The position numbers and the translations under genes are program-made. The notes under the pieces were generated by a model. It searched no databases and was not told the DNA's origin. It was given only the letters and a program-made list of their open reading frames with translations. 64,000 nt of DNA from Obesumbacterium proteus (GTDB lineage Bacteria > Pseudomonadota > Gammaproteobacteria > Enterobacterales > Enterobacteriaceae). Below are positions 1-10,424 of the stretch, one piece after another. The DNA lies in contig NZ_CP014608.1 of the NCBI RefSeq assembly GCF_001586165.1, forward strand, positions 868,001 to 932,000. Direction: 5' to 3'. Position 1 is the first letter of the stretch. Each line of letters opens with the position of its first letter.

Positions 1-1
1 G

Positions 2-442
2 GCGCAAAACATTTCTGCATTGCGTGCCAGTGGTCGCTACAACTGGATTTTGCTGGATGTGCCAAACGGTATGCATCCGCTGACACAACATTTCACCTCC
101 CTTGCCGATGGCGTTATTAACGTTATTGTTCCAGACACTAACTGCCACACGCGTTTACATCAGCAGTCGCTGCCGCAGGGAACCTTCCTGTTAGCTAATC
201 AACTGCTCGCCACCAGTAAACTGCAAGAAGATATTTACCAGCTGTGGCTGCAAAGTTTACCTTCGCTGTTGCCCATGGTGATTCACCGTGACGAGTCGAT
301 GGCAGAAGCGAGCGCCGCCAAGCAACCGGTTGGTGAGTATTATCCGCATTCTCTAGCGACTGAAGAAGTTATGACGCTTGCCAACTGGTGTTTGCTGCAT
401 TTTGATGCCGATGGCAACGTAGCTGATGGGTCGGTGTTATGA
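2..442 (+). CDS. bcsQ: BcsQ, cellulose synthase-associated ParA/MinD-like ATPase (C-terminal part)
   Basis: The window opens inside this gene; the frame is open from base 2 and stops at 440-442. The visible 146 residues match the C-terminal half of BcsQ (YhjQ): the stretches DDIYQLWLQS-like, LLPMVIHRDE-like and AAKQPVGEY are family hallmarks. BcsQ is a MinD/ParA-type ATPase needed for cellulose synthesis and polar placement of the Bcs complex in E. coli. The P-loop lies upstream of the window, so activity cannot be judged. Its stop overlaps the bcsA start by 4 bases (ATGA), which indicates translational coupling in the bcs operon. Confidence 0.9.
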   Translation, partial: AQNISALRASGRYNWILLDVPNGMHPLTQHFTSLADGVINVIVPDTNCHTRLHQQSLPQGTFLLANQLLATSKLQEDIYQLWLQSLPSLLPMVIHRDESMAEASAAKQPVGEYYPHSLATEEVMTLANWCLLHFDADGNVADGSVL

Positions 443-3012
443 GGTTGATTCTCGATCTGTTTTTGATGACGCCAGCGCGTCAGGCGTTGGCCGATCGCTA
501 TCGTCAATACCGCCAGTATAATGAAGCCTCCCCATTAGGGGCGGCTTTAGGCTGTTTTTGGTTAGCCATGGCATGGTTGTTTCTAAAATTAGAATCTCCA
601 CGCTGGCAGCAAATCCGTAGCCAACAAATTACGCTTTTCCCCCACATTGATGCGCAGCGTCCGCGCCCGTTAGATATCATTCGTTATGCTATTCAGAGCC
701 TGTGGCTGATCGTGTTCTCGATGCGTCGTTCGGCAAAGCGATATGGCTTGGGAACGCGATTTAAAGGCTTACACAATCGCTATCATGACTGGCTGAAAAG
801 CTTACCCGATAAAGTACAAGAACACGGTGCTGAAGAGTCTGAAGAGGCCTTTAACCGTTTAGGTCAGGGCGTTCGGCGTATTATTTTAGGCGTGATGTGT
901 GTGTTCTCTACCATCCTCGCCCTGTTGTGTATCTCGCAGCCGTTCGATTTAAGTTCCCAGTTTGTGTTTGTACTGCTGCTGTGGGGCATTGCCATGGTGG
1001 TGCGGCGTATTCCTGGGCGGTTCTCATCTCTGATGATGATTGTGCTGTCGTTAACCGTTTCCTGCCGTTATATCTGGTGGCGCTATACCTCAACGCTGAA
1101 CTGGGACGATCCGGTCAGTTTAATCTGTGGGCTGTTGCTGTTAGCCGCAGAAACCTATGCGTGGGTGGTGTTGGTTCTGGGGTATTTCCAAACCATTTGG
1201 CCGCTTAATCGCCAGCCAGCACCGATGCCGGAAGACGTTAAGTCATGGCCAACCATCGATATCATGGTGCCAACCTACAACGAAGACATGAGCGTGGTTA
1301 AGCCAACGATCTACGCGGCGTTGGGCATTGACTGGCCGAAAGAAAAGCTGAATATCTGGCTGTTGGACGATGGTGGCCGCGAAGAGTTTCGTGAATTCGC
1401 GGAAACGGTAGGTATTAAGTATGTTGCCCGAACAACGCATGAGCATGCTAAAGCAGGGAACATCAATAACGCCCTGAAGCAGGCGACCGGCGAATTCGTA
1501 GCGATTTTTGACTGTGACCACGTGCCAACTCGTTCATTCCTACAGTTAACGCTGGGCTGGTTCTTTAAAGACAAAAAGCTCGGCATGATGCAGACGCCGC
1601 ACCACTTTTTCTCCCCCGATCCTTTTGAACGTAACCTTGGTCGTTTCCGTCGCACACCGAATGAAGGCACTCTGTTCTATGGTTTGCTGCAAGACGGTAA
1701 CGATATGTGGGATGCGACCTTCTTCTGCGGCTCTTGTGCTGTATTACGACGCACCGCGTTGGATGAAGTGGGCGGGATTGCCGTTGAAACCGTGACGGAA
1801 GATGCGCATACCTCCTTACGTTTACACCGTCGTGGATGGACTTCGGCCTATATTCGAATTCCACAGGCGGCGGGCTTAGCTACGGAGAGTTTGTCGGCGC
1901 ACATTGGTCAGCGTATTCGTTGGGCGCGAGGCATGGTACAGATTTTCCGTTTGGATAACCCGTTGTTTGGCAAAGGCTTGAAGCTGGCGCAGCGTATTTG
2001 TTATGCCAACGCCATGCTGCACTTCTTATCGGGTATTCCGCGACTTATCTTCTTAACCGCGCCGCTGGCGTTCTTGCTGATGCACGCCTACATCATTTTT
2101 GCTCCGGCGCTGGCTATTGCCTTGTATGTTATTCCGCACATTGTGCATTCCAGCCTGACCAACTCAAAAATCCAAGGCAAGTACCGCCATTCGTTTTGGA
2201 GTGAAATTTACGAAACGGTTCTGGCGTGGTACATCGCTCGCCCTACGACGGTGGCGTTATTTAATCCGCACAAAGGGAAATTTAACGTTACCGCCAAAGG
2301 GGGATTGGTTGAGCACCAGCATGTTGACTGGGTGATCACCCGCCCGTATCTGATTTTGGTTTTGCTTAACTTTGCCGGGCTGATATTGGGTATTTGGCGT
2401 ATGTCATTCGGGCCAGAAGATGAAATCTGGACGGTGGCGATGAGTATGGTGTGGGTATTCTACAACATGATCATTTTGGGCGGCGCCGTGGCGGTTTCGG
2501 TTGAAACTAAGCAGGTTCGTCAGTCCCACCGTGTAGAAATTGCGATGCCTGCCGCAATTGCGCGAAAAGACGGCCATATTTTCCCTTGTACGCTGCGTGA
2601 CTATTCTGATGGCGGCGTGGGAATTGAGCTACGTTCAGGCAATGTGTTGCACGATGGTGAGAATATTACGCTGATGCTTAAGCGCGGACAGCAGGAATAT
2701 TCCTTCCCAGCTAAGGTTACGCGAGTCTTCGGACAAAAAGCCGGTTTGCGTATGGATAACATGAGCGTAGCCCAGCACATTGAGTTTATTCAGTGTACGT
2801 TTGCTCGCGCAGATACTTGGGCGCTGTGGCAAGACAGTTTTGCAGAAGATAAGCCGGTAGAGAGTTTGGTGGATATTTTGAAACTCGGCTTCCGTGGATA
2901 CCAAAGCCTTGCCGACTATGCGCCGCCGATTTTACGTAGCGTGTTTGTTGGATTTAACACTCTGGTTGCGTGGACGGTTTCGTTTATTCCGCGCGGGGTG
3001 AGCAGAGCGTGA
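439..3012 (+). CDS. bcsA: Cellulose synthase catalytic subunit BcsA
   Basis: Inner-membrane GT2 glycosyltransferase that polymerises UDP-glucose into beta-1,4-glucan and threads it through its own channel. The 857 residues are close to the usual ~870. Catalytic signatures are all present: D310-D311 in LLDDGG, the DxD motif D358-C-D360, T453-E-D455 (TED) and Q491-R-I-R-W495. Transmembrane segments flank the catalytic domain. The C-terminal PilZ domain keeps both cyclic-di-GMP motifs: R694xxxR698 and D721-Y-S-D-G-G. The enzyme should therefore be active and cyclic-di-GMP dependent. It overlaps bcsQ by 4 bases. Confidence 0.97.
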   Translation: MRLILDLFLMTPARQALADRYRQYRQYNEASPLGAALGCFWLAMAWLFLKLESPRWQQIRSQQITLFPHIDAQRPRPLDIIRYAIQSLWLIVFSMRRSAKRYGLGTRFKGLHNRYHDWLKSLPDKVQEHGAEESEEAFNRLGQGVRRIILGVMCVFSTILALLCISQPFDLSSQFVFVLLLWGIAMVVRRIPGRFSSLMMIVLSLTVSCRYIWWRYTSTLNWDDPVSLICGLLLLAAETYAWVVLVLGYFQTIWPLNRQPAPMPEDVKSWPTIDIMVPTYNEDMSVVKPTIYAALGIDWPKEKLNIWLLDDGGREEFREFAETVGIKYVARTTHEHAKAGNINNALKQATGEFVAIFDCDHVPTRSFLQLTLGWFFKDKKLGMMQTPHHFFSPDPFERNLGRFRRTPNEGTLFYGLLQDGNDMWDATFFCGSCAVLRRTALDEVGGIAVETVTEDAHTSLRLHRRGWTSAYIRIPQAAGLATESLSAHIGQRIRWARGMVQIFRLDNPLFGKGLKLAQRICYANAMLHFLSGIPRLIFLTAPLAFLLMHAYIIFAPALAIALYVIPHIVHSSLTNSKIQGKYRHSFWSEIYETVLAWYIARPTTVALFNPHKGKFNVTAKGGLVEHQHVDWVITRPYLILVLLNFAGLILGIWRMSFGPEDEIWTVAMSMVWVFYNMIILGGAVAVSVETKQVRQSHRVEIAMPAAIARKDGHIFPCTLRDYSDGGVGIELRSGNVLHDGENITLMLKRGQQEYSFPAKVTRVFGQKAGLRMDNMSVAQHIEFIQCTFARADTWALWQDSFAEDKPVESLVDILKLGFRGYQSLADYAPPILRSVFVGFNTLVAWTVSFIPRGVSRA

Positions 3013-3113
3013 GTAGGTAGGAAAAATAATAAGCTTTTCGGGACTTTTCTTTATTCATCGGTTTCAAGGCGCAGCGGAGACTCTCTGTGCGATGAGATGC
3101 GAAGGGTAAAGTG

Positions 3114-5459
3114 GTGACTCAGACATTGGCTCAACATGATGATAATGCGATGAATAAAAAAATATTTTGGCTAACTGCTGTGGCATTGGGTATTAGCACC
3201 TTGGTGCATGCTGAGCCGGTGTCTCCTGTAACCGAACCAGAAAATGTGGCGACAACAAATGCCGCTACGACCGCATTGACCGATCCCTCCGCGCCAGCAG
3301 CACCTCAGGTCGTTGGGATCCCGACGCGAGACGTTAACTTAACCTTCGCTAAGATTGCACCGGCGCCGGGCAGTATGCATTTGCGCGGCGTTGACCCTAC
3401 CGGTCAGTTTGAATTTGGTGTGCGTAGCGATGAAGTTGTATCGAATGCGATGCTGAACTTAGAGTTTACGCCGTCGCCTGCGCTGTTCCCTGTGGAGTCA
3501 CAGGTAAAGGTTTATCTTAACGATGAGCTGATGGGCGTGTTGCCGATTGCGAAAGAGCAGTTAGGTAAGAAAAATAGCGCACAGGTGCCGATTGATTCTC
3601 GCTATATCAGCGACTTTAACCGTGTACGCCTAGAGTTTGTTGGTCACTATCGTGCCGTTTGTGAGAACCCAGCGAGTACTGCACTCTGGCTGGACGTGGG
3701 CAAAAACAGCTCTATCAGCCTGACCTACCAAGGTTTGCCGCTGAAAAATGATTTGTCGCATTTCCCTGAGCCTTTCTTTGACGCTCGTGATTACAGCGCG
3801 CTAACGCTGCCTATCGTCTTTGCAGGTCAGCCTAACTTGTCAGAACAACGCGCTGCGGGCGTACTGGCATCTTGGTTTGGTAGCAAAGCGCAGTGGCGTG
3901 GGCAAAACTTCCCCGTTCTGTTTAACCAGTTGCCGGAAAAACACGGCGTCGTATTTGCGACCAACGATAAGCGCCCTGACTTCCTGCGTGATTATCCAGC
4001 CGTGAATGGGCCGGTGGTTGAGATGATCAGCCGCCCAGATAACCCGTATGTAAAATTGCTGCTGGTGCTGGGTCGTGATGATAAAGACCTGATGACGGCG
4101 GTACGCGGTATTGCCCAAGGTAACATTCTGTTCCGCGGTGATAGCGTTGAGGTTGAGGGCGTTAAAACGCTGACGCCTCGCGTGCCATACGATGCGCCAA
4201 ACTGGGTGCGTACTGACCGCCCAATGACGTTCTCCGAGCTACAGACCTATGCCGAGCAGCTACAGTCGATAGGTTTAGAACCATCTCCGATTAGTGTGAC
4301 GCTAAACCTGCCGCCAGATCTGTTCTTGATCCGTAGTACCGGCATTGATATGCGTATGAAATACCGCTACACGTCGCCTGCGACCGAAGACGGTTCACGT
4401 ATGCGGATCAGCCTGAACAATCAGTTCATTCAGTCGTTCAACTTGGTACCTGAGCAAGAGAAAGGTGCATTGCTGATGCGCTTGCCGCTGTTCCAAGGGC
4501 TGATTGATAAAAATACCGATGTGGCTATTCCGGCCTTGAAGCTGGGTGCCAGCAACCAGCTGCGCTTTGATTTTGACTACGCGAATCCAATTTCTGGTGG
4601 TTCGGTGGATAACTGTGTGACCTCACAGCCAGTCCCTAACACGGTGGCGATTGACGGTACTTCAACCATCGACTTCTCAGGCTATCGCCACTTTATGGCG
4701 ATGCCGGATTTACGTTCATTCGCCAACGCAGGATTCCCGTTCAGCCGTTTAGCTGACTTGTCAGAAACTGAAGTGGTTGTGGGTAAACAATCCACACCGG
4801 CTCAAGTGACGGCAATGCTTAACGCATTGGGCAGTATTGGTGCACAAACCGGTTTCCCAGCGCTGAATGTTTCGCTGACCGATGACTGGGCACAGGTGAA
4901 AGATAAAGACGCCGATGTGCTGCTGATTGGCTCTATTCCTGATGCACTCAAACAGGATGACAAAATCGACCTGCTGGTGGATGCAACGGAAAGCTGGGTC
5001 AAAATGCCGATGCGTCGACCTAACCTCGATACCATCATGCCAGAAGCTTCCGCGATGAAGCCTGACTCGCAGACCACCATTCGCTCTGAGGGTGCCATGG
5101 CTGCGGTGATTGGTTTCCAGTCTCCGTATCACGATCAGCGCAGCGTTGTTGCTTTGTTGGCTGATAGCCCACGTGGTTATAGCCTGCTTAATGATGCGAT
5201 GATCGACAGCGGTAAGAAATCCTCGATGTCGGGTTCTGTGGTGGTTATCCGCGAGTCTGGTGTAAACAGCATGCGCGTGGGCGATGTTTACTACGTGGGT
5301 CATCTACCGTGGTGGGAACGTCTGTGGCATGTATTCTCGACTCACCCGATTCTGGTGGCCGTGCTGTCAGCGGTGAGCGTGGTGCTGTTGGCCATCGTGC
5401 TATGGCGTCTGCTGCGGATCTTACGTCGTCGCCGTTTATCTCCTGATGAGCGTGATTAA
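3114..5459 (+). CDS. bcsB: Cellulose synthase regulatory/periplasmic subunit BcsB
   Basis: Periplasmic partner of BcsA, anchored by one C-terminal transmembrane helix (HPILVAVLSAVSVVLLAIVL region) followed by an Arg-rich tail; it guides the glucan across the periplasm. Long stretches such as LRGVDPTGQFEFGVRSDE-like and the SVDNC and IGAQTGFPA regions are typical of BcsB. The start is uncertain. An AAGGG Shine-Dalgarno at 3102-3106 fits GTG 3114 (7 nt) better than GTG 3111 (4 nt). ATG 3150 (MNKKIFWLTAVALG, a clean signal peptide) aligns with the E. coli start but lacks a visible ribosome site. A 98-101 bp gap separates it from bcsA. Confidence 0.95.
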   Translation: MTQTLAQHDDNAMNKKIFWLTAVALGISTLVHAEPVSPVTEPENVATTNAATTALTDPSAPAAPQVVGIPTRDVNLTFAKIAPAPGSMHLRGVDPTGQFEFGVRSDEVVSNAMLNLEFTPSPALFPVESQVKVYLNDELMGVLPIAKEQLGKKNSAQVPIDSRYISDFNRVRLEFVGHYRAVCENPASTALWLDVGKNSSISLTYQGLPLKNDLSHFPEPFFDARDYSALTLPIVFAGQPNLSEQRAAGVLASWFGSKAQWRGQNFPVLFNQLPEKHGVVFATNDKRPDFLRDYPAVNGPVVEMISRPDNPYVKLLLVLGRDDKDLMTAVRGIAQGNILFRGDSVEVEGVKTLTPRVPYDAPNWVRTDRPMTFSELQTYAEQLQSIGLEPSPISVTLNLPPDLFLIRSTGIDMRMKYRYTSPATEDGSRMRISLNNQFIQSFNLVPEQEKGALLMRLPLFQGLIDKNTDVAIPALKLGASNQLRFDFDYANPISGGSVDNCVTSQPVPNTVAIDGTSTIDFSGYRHFMAMPDLRSFANAGFPFSRLADLSETEVVVGKQSTPAQVTAMLNALGSIGAQTGFPALNVSLTDDWAQVKDKDADVLLIGSIPDALKQDDKIDLLVDATESWVKMPMRRPNLDTIMPEASAMKPDSQTTIRSEGAMAAVIGFQSPYHDQRSVVALLADSPRGYSLLNDAMIDSGKKSSMSGSVVVIRESGVNSMRVGDVYYVGHLPWWERLWHVFSTHPILVAVLSAVSVVLLAIVLWRLLRILRRRRLSPDERD

Positions 5460-6643
5460 TGATGTTTAGGTTTTTCACTCAGTCCCCCTTCGTTGGGGGA
5501 CGACATGAGCCGAGATTCAGCGCGGTTGCGCTGTGTCTGCTCCTGCTGAGTTTTTGCACCCAGGCTGCCGCAAGCTGCGATTGGCCTGAGTGGCAACAGT
5601 TCAAACAGCACTATATCAGTGAACAAGGGCGGGTGATCGACACCAGCAGCCCGAAGAAAATTACGACCTCTGAAGGCCAAAGCTATGGCCTGTTCTTCGC
5701 TCTGGTAGCAAATGACCGGCCTACGTTTGAAAACATTCTGCAATGGACGCAGAACAATTTAGCGCAGGGCGATCTGAGCGCTCGCTTACCCGCTTGGCTA
5801 TGGGGTATGAAAGAAAAAGATAAAAACGGCAAGCAGGAATGGGGCGTTCTTGATACCAATTCGGCCTCGGATTCCGATCTGTGGATTGCTTATTCATTGA
5901 TGGAAGCGGGCCGTTTATGGAAAGTGCGCAGCTATCAGTCTCTAGGCGTTTTGCTGCTTCAACGTATTGCGCGTGAAGAGGTCGCTGACCTGCCGGGATT
6001 TGGTGAGGTGTTGCTGCCAGGTCGCGTCGGTTTTGCGCATGCACCGGTATGGACCGTTAATCCAAGCTATTTACCGCCGCAGCTGATGGCTCGCATGGCG
6101 GGTTTCCACGGGCCTTGGGCCGCGCTGCATAAAAATAATCAGCGCCTGCTGCTGGAAAGTTCACCGAAAGGGTTTGTGCCAGATTGGATAGACTGGCGTA
6201 AAGACAAAGGTTGGGAGCCCACGCCGGGCAAGCCTAACGTCAGCGGCTATGACGCGATCCGCGTTTATCTGTGGGCGGGCATGATGGCCGATAACGATCC
6301 TAACAAAGCTGCGTTGATCAAACAGTGGCAGCCAATGGCGGCGATGACCGCTGAGCTTGGATATCCACCGGAAAAAGTCGATGTTGCAACGGGCAAAGCA
6401 TCAGGATATGGCAATTCAGGTTTTTCAGCAGCATTGCTGCCGTTCCTTGCCGGTTCTGATGCGCAAGCGGTTCAGCGCCAACGGGTACAAGATAATCCGT
6501 TGGGCGATGATGCTTATTACAGCTACGTATTAACGCTCTTTGGCCAAGGATGGGACCAACAACGTTTTCGTTTTAATTTAAAGGGTGAGCTTTTACCTCA
6601 CTGGGACAGCAGCACATGCGCAAGTACCGCAATTTCTCATTAA
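5459..6643 (+). CDS. bcsZ: Periplasmic endo-1,4-beta-glucanase BcsZ (GH8)
   Basis: Secreted glycoside hydrolase family 8 cellulase that trims nascent cellulose in the periplasm. A hydrophobic signal segment (residues about 20-38, ending QAAAS) precedes the mature protein starting near CDWPEW. The catalytic acid region SEGQSYG (E72) is intact, as are the NSASDSDLW and GYDAIRVY-like motifs. Its 394 residues exceed the ~368 of E. coli mainly because of a longer N-terminus, so an internal start is possible. The ATG shares one base with the bcsB stop (TAATG), indicating coupled translation. Confidence 0.95.
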   Translation: MMFRFFTQSPFVGGRHEPRFSAVALCLLLLSFCTQAAASCDWPEWQQFKQHYISEQGRVIDTSSPKKITTSEGQSYGLFFALVANDRPTFENILQWTQNNLAQGDLSARLPAWLWGMKEKDKNGKQEWGVLDTNSASDSDLWIAYSLMEAGRLWKVRSYQSLGVLLLQRIAREEVADLPGFGEVLLPGRVGFAHAPVWTVNPSYLPPQLMARMAGFHGPWAALHKNNQRLLLESSPKGFVPDWIDWRKDKGWEPTPGKPNVSGYDAIRVYLWAGMMADNDPNKAALIKQWQPMAAMTAELGYPPEKVDVATGKASGYGNSGFSAALLPFLAGSDAQAVQRQRVQDNPLGDDAYYSYVLTLFGQGWDQQRFRFNLKGELLPHWDSSTCASTAISH

Positions 6644-9600
6644 GCGGGTTGAGTCTCTCGATCGGTTTATCTCTCGCTTCTCTGTCTGGTTCAGGCGTTG
6701 CCGCTGATGCAGCCGTTTCGCCAGAACAGTGGTTGCTAGAGCAAATCCGCGTGGGCGAAGCCAGCCATCGTGATGACTTAGTCACACAGTCGCTGTATCG
6801 CTTAGAACTGATGGATCCTAACAATCCCGATGTGATGGCGGCGCGTATGCGCTTGGCATTGCGTCAGGGCGATCAGCAGGTTGCGCAACAGCAGCTAGAT
6901 AAATTGAAAGCGCAGGCACCGAATTCAGAAGCCTATAAGCAGGCAAAACTGAATATGGCGCTGACGACGCCTGAAGGCCGTCAACAGCTTCAGCAGGCGC
7001 GTTTATTAGCGACCGCAGGCCATGTTCCCGAGGCGGTGGCGGCTTATGATAAATTGTTTGAAGGTACGCCGCCGACTGTTGATTTAGCGGTGGAATATCT
7101 GCGCGTTGTTGCGCGTCAGCCGGGGCAGGAAAACAACGTCATTGCCAAATTGGAAGCGTTGAGCCAAACCAATCCGGGCAATGGTGAATTGCGCCGAGCG
7201 CTAGCAGGTATGCTTTTGGATACCAACCAAACGCAGAAAGCCTATGCAGTGCTGGAGAAAATGGCTGCGGATAGCAACACGCGGGGAGACGCTGCGGATC
7301 TGTGGATGGGTGAGATTAACCGTATTCCCGTCGGTGAACAAAGCGTTGCTGCTTTGCAGCGTTACCTCGTTATTTTTGCGCAAGATCCTTCCACCGTGGA
7401 AGCGCGTAAGAAGTTAGACGATCAGCAGAAACTTCTTTCCGACCCTGCTTTTATTGCCCGTTCTCGCGGTTTGGCGATGATTGATTCAGGCAAAGGCGGG
7501 GTGGCGATCCCTGAATTACAGAAAGCATTGGCATCCAATCCAAATGATTCCGACGTGCTAGGCGCGCTGGGTCAGGCCTATGCGCGGCAGGATAACCGTA
7601 CAAAAGCGTTAGAGTATTTCCAACGTGCGTTAAAAGCCGATCCGACCGGATATGACCGCGATAAGTGGGTCAGCTTAATTAAAAGTAATCAGTACTGGTT
7701 GGCAATTCAGTCTGGTGATAAAGCGCTGAAGGCCAATCAGTTGGATGTTGCGCAGCAAAAATATCAGCAGGCGCGTGGGATTGATGATACGGATAGCTAT
7801 GCCGTTCTTGGTTTAGCTGATGTTGCGGTGGCACGTAAAGATGATGCTGGCGCAGAAAGACTGTATCAGCAGGCGTTGCGGCTTGATTCAACTAACAGCA
7901 GCGCGGTGCGTGGGTTAGTGAACATTTACCAACGGCAATCACCCGAGAAGGCAATGGCCTATCTGGATCAGCTGCCGCGCAGTCAGCGTAAGGCGATGCA
8001 GAGTGCCATAAACAGCATTCAAAGTGATGTATTGCAGCAGCAAGCGCAGACTCTTGAGCAGCAACAGCAGTGGGCTGGAGCGGCAGATAAGCTACAACAG
8101 GCGCTGAAGCTGTCACCTAATGACGTATGGCTGACCTATCGCCTTGCTAAAGATTTGCATGCGGCTGGCCGTACTGATGATGCCGACCGTGCTTTCAATA
8201 CCTTAGCGCAGCAGCTTCCAGGCGATCCTCAACAGGTTTATGCGCACGCGCTTTATCTTTCTGGCACCGATCGCGATCGGGCGGCATTAGCGCAGGTTGA
8301 TGGATTACCGAAAGTGAAGTGGGATGCCAATATCCGTGAGCTTTCTGATCGTTTGCACTTCAGCGAAACGCTCAAAAAAGCCCAAGACCTGCGTGATGCT
8401 GGGCATGAAGACGAAGCGATTGCTTACCTACGTCAGCAGCCAGCCAATACTCGTGTCGATTTAACGATCGCCGATTGGGCATTAGAGCGTGAGGATTATG
8501 ATGCGGCGTTGGCGGGTTATCGCGATGTACTAAAACGCGAGCCTAATAATGACTCCGCTCACCTCGGCGAAATTGAAGCCTTTGTTGCGCAAGGCGAGCT
8601 TGAACAAGCCCGCACTCAGCTACAGGCATTGCAGCAGGTTAAACCAACCGAAGCACCAAGCATGAATACCGAACGCCGCGTGGCGGGGGCTTGGGCATCC
8701 GTGGGTGATATGGCGAAGGCGCAGGCGATCTTTGATCGCATTACTCCGCAGGCAGCTAAAGTACCAGGACAAGACGGTGCATTGGTGATGCGCGATGCCG
8801 CCCGCTTTGAACAAAAGCAAGGGAACCCTGATAAAGCGCTCGATTATTACCGCGATGCGATGGTGTCTTCTGGCATTGCACCAACCAAACCGCAGGATAA
8901 CGATACTTTCACTCGTCTAACGCGTAATGATGAAAAAGACGATTGGCTTAAGCGTGGTGTGCGTTCTGATGCGGCTGATTTGTATCGACAGCAGGATGTG
9001 AATGTCACGCTGGATCATGACTATGCACGTTCTAGCGGTACCGGTGGTTATTCCGATTTAACGGCCAATACCACCATGTTGCAGATGGATGCACCACTTT
9101 ACGATGGGCGTATGTTCCTGCGTACTGATGTGGTGAACATGCAGGCGGGTTCCTTTAAAGGCGGGCCTTATAAAGAGAAATTTGGTACCTGTTACGTTAA
9201 CGGCTGTAAGCCCGGTAATAGCCAAAACTCAACGGGTGCGAGCCTCTCCGCAGGTTGGAAAAATGACCATTGGGAAGGCGATTTTGGTACTACCCCAATG
9301 GGCTTTGACGTGGTGGATTGGGTCGGCGGGCTGAGTTATAGCAATGACTGGAACCATATTGGCTGGACGGTGAACGCTCACCGTCGTCCGATCTCAAGTT
9401 CGTTGTTAGCGTTCGGTGGTCAGAAAGATGCTCAAACCGGTATTACATGGGGCGGTGTACGCCGTACTGGTTTGGGAATCAGCGGCAGCTACGATCGTGG
9501 TGAAGCGCATGGCGTTTGGGCCGATTTGAGCGCCGATCAACTGACAGGGAAAAATGTTGCCGATAACAGCAGCATACGTTGGATGGCAGGGTACTATTAC

Positions 9601-10122
9601 AAGCTGATCAACGAAAATAACCGCCGCGTGACCGTAGGCCTGAGCAATATGATTTGGCACTACGATAAGGACTTGAGCGGCTATACGCTGGGGCAAGGCG
9701 GTTATTATAGCCCGCAGGAATATATTTCCTTTGGTGTGCCGGTGAACTACCGCCAACGTACCGAAAACTGGTCTTGGGAATTGGGTGGCTCGGTGTCTTG
9801 GTCGCATTCGAAAACTGACACCGTCGATCGCTACCCGATTAAAAACCTGATCCCAGCACCAGATGTTGATAACAATAAGTACACGGATAAATATAATACG
9901 GATAGCGGCAGCAGCAGCAGCGGCGTAGGTTATACCCTACGAGCGATTGTTGAACGCCGAGTGACTTCCAACTGGTTTATCGGTGCGGGCGTAGATATTC
10001 AGGAAGCGAAAGATTATACCCCTAGCCACGGTTTGATTTATGTCCGCTATTCGGCGGCGGGCTGGCAAGGTGATATGGATCTGCCGCCGCAGCCATTAAC
10101 GCCATACGCTGATTTCAAGTAA
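6616..10122 (+). CDS. bcsC: Cellulose export protein BcsC (TPR scaffold plus outer-membrane barrel)
   Basis: Outer-membrane secretin-like exporter of cellulose. An N-terminal signal peptide (LSLSIGLSLASLSGSGVAADA) is followed by roughly 750 residues of tetratricopeptide-type helical repeats that act as a periplasmic scaffold. The C-terminal ~350 residues (from about residue 790, VNVTLDHDYARSSGTGGYSD region) are the BCSC_C beta-barrel. The length of 1168 is normal. The start lies 28 bases inside bcsZ, so the operon continues without a gap. It is the last gene of the operon and is followed by a terminator. Confidence 0.96.
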   Translation: MRKYRNFSLSGLSLSIGLSLASLSGSGVAADAAVSPEQWLLEQIRVGEASHRDDLVTQSLYRLELMDPNNPDVMAARMRLALRQGDQQVAQQQLDKLKAQAPNSEAYKQAKLNMALTTPEGRQQLQQARLLATAGHVPEAVAAYDKLFEGTPPTVDLAVEYLRVVARQPGQENNVIAKLEALSQTNPGNGELRRALAGMLLDTNQTQKAYAVLEKMAADSNTRGDAADLWMGEINRIPVGEQSVAALQRYLVIFAQDPSTVEARKKLDDQQKLLSDPAFIARSRGLAMIDSGKGGVAIPELQKALASNPNDSDVLGALGQAYARQDNRTKALEYFQRALKADPTGYDRDKWVSLIKSNQYWLAIQSGDKALKANQLDVAQQKYQQARGIDDTDSYAVLGLADVAVARKDDAGAERLYQQALRLDSTNSSAVRGLVNIYQRQSPEKAMAYLDQLPRSQRKAMQSAINSIQSDVLQQQAQTLEQQQQWAGAADKLQQALKLSPNDVWLTYRLAKDLHAAGRTDDADRAFNTLAQQLPGDPQQVYAHALYLSGTDRDRAALAQVDGLPKVKWDANIRELSDRLHFSETLKKAQDLRDAGHEDEAIAYLRQQPANTRVDLTIADWALEREDYDAALAGYRDVLKREPNNDSAHLGEIEAFVAQGELEQARTQLQALQQVKPTEAPSMNTERRVAGAWASVGDMAKAQAIFDRITPQAAKVPGQDGALVMRDAARFEQKQGNPDKALDYYRDAMVSSGIAPTKPQDNDTFTRLTRNDEKDDWLKRGVRSDAADLYRQQDVNVTLDHDYARSSGTGGYSDLTANTTMLQMDAPLYDGRMFLRTDVVNMQAGSFKGGPYKEKFGTCYVNGCKPGNSQNSTGASLSAGWKNDHWEGDFGTTPMGFDVVDWVGGLSYSNDWNHIGWTVNAHRRPISSSLLAFGGQKDAQTGITWGGVRRTGLGISGSYDRGEAHGVWADLSADQLTGKNVADNSSIRWMAGYYYKLINENNRRVTVGLSNMIWHYDKDLSGYTLGQGGYYSPQEYISFGVPVNYRQRTENWSWELGGSVSWSHSKTDTVDRYPIKNLIPAPDVDNNKYTDKYNTDSGSSSSGVGYTLRAIVERRVTSNWFIGAGVDIQEAKDYTPSHGLIYVRYSAAGWQGDMDLPPQPLTPYADFK

Positions 10123-10156
10123 TTACGTTATATCAAATCTGGTTCTACCAAGTTAA

Positions 10157-10198
10157 AAGGCCCGTATGTACTATGCATTACGGGTCTTTTTGTTTTTT
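10157..10198 (+). terminator. Rho-independent terminator of the bcs operon
   Basis: CCCGTA and TACGGG form a stem around a 12-nt loop, followed by TCTTTTTGTTTTTT. It lies about 35 bases after the bcsC stop. The rest of the 302-base gap before the next gene is AT-rich and should carry the promoter of the phosphodiesterase gene. Confidence 0.8.
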
Positions 10199-10424
10199 GT
10201 TGGCATTGAGTTGCGTGCAATTTGGCGTTAAAAATGGTGCAAAATGCATCTACGTCACCCGATTATGCTTAAATGCGTGTAATTGTTTGTGAAAGAATTC
10301 GGCTTAAGGGTTAAAAACAGATGTGATCAAGTATACTCTGGCTGGGTCAATGGGGTGTTTAGCTAACAGTATCCCCACGTATTGGATTCTTATTGTTTAA
10401 ATTAGATGTTATCGGAGAGACAGT

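Noticed and set aside
4761..5303. 180-codon open frame antisense to bcsB
   Set aside because: It lies wholly inside bcsB, is rich in His/Arg/Thr as expected for a complementary-strand shadow, and has no ribosome site.
9406..9807. 133-codon open frame antisense to the bcsC barrel region
   Set aside because: A shadow of a repetitive coding strand; no family features.
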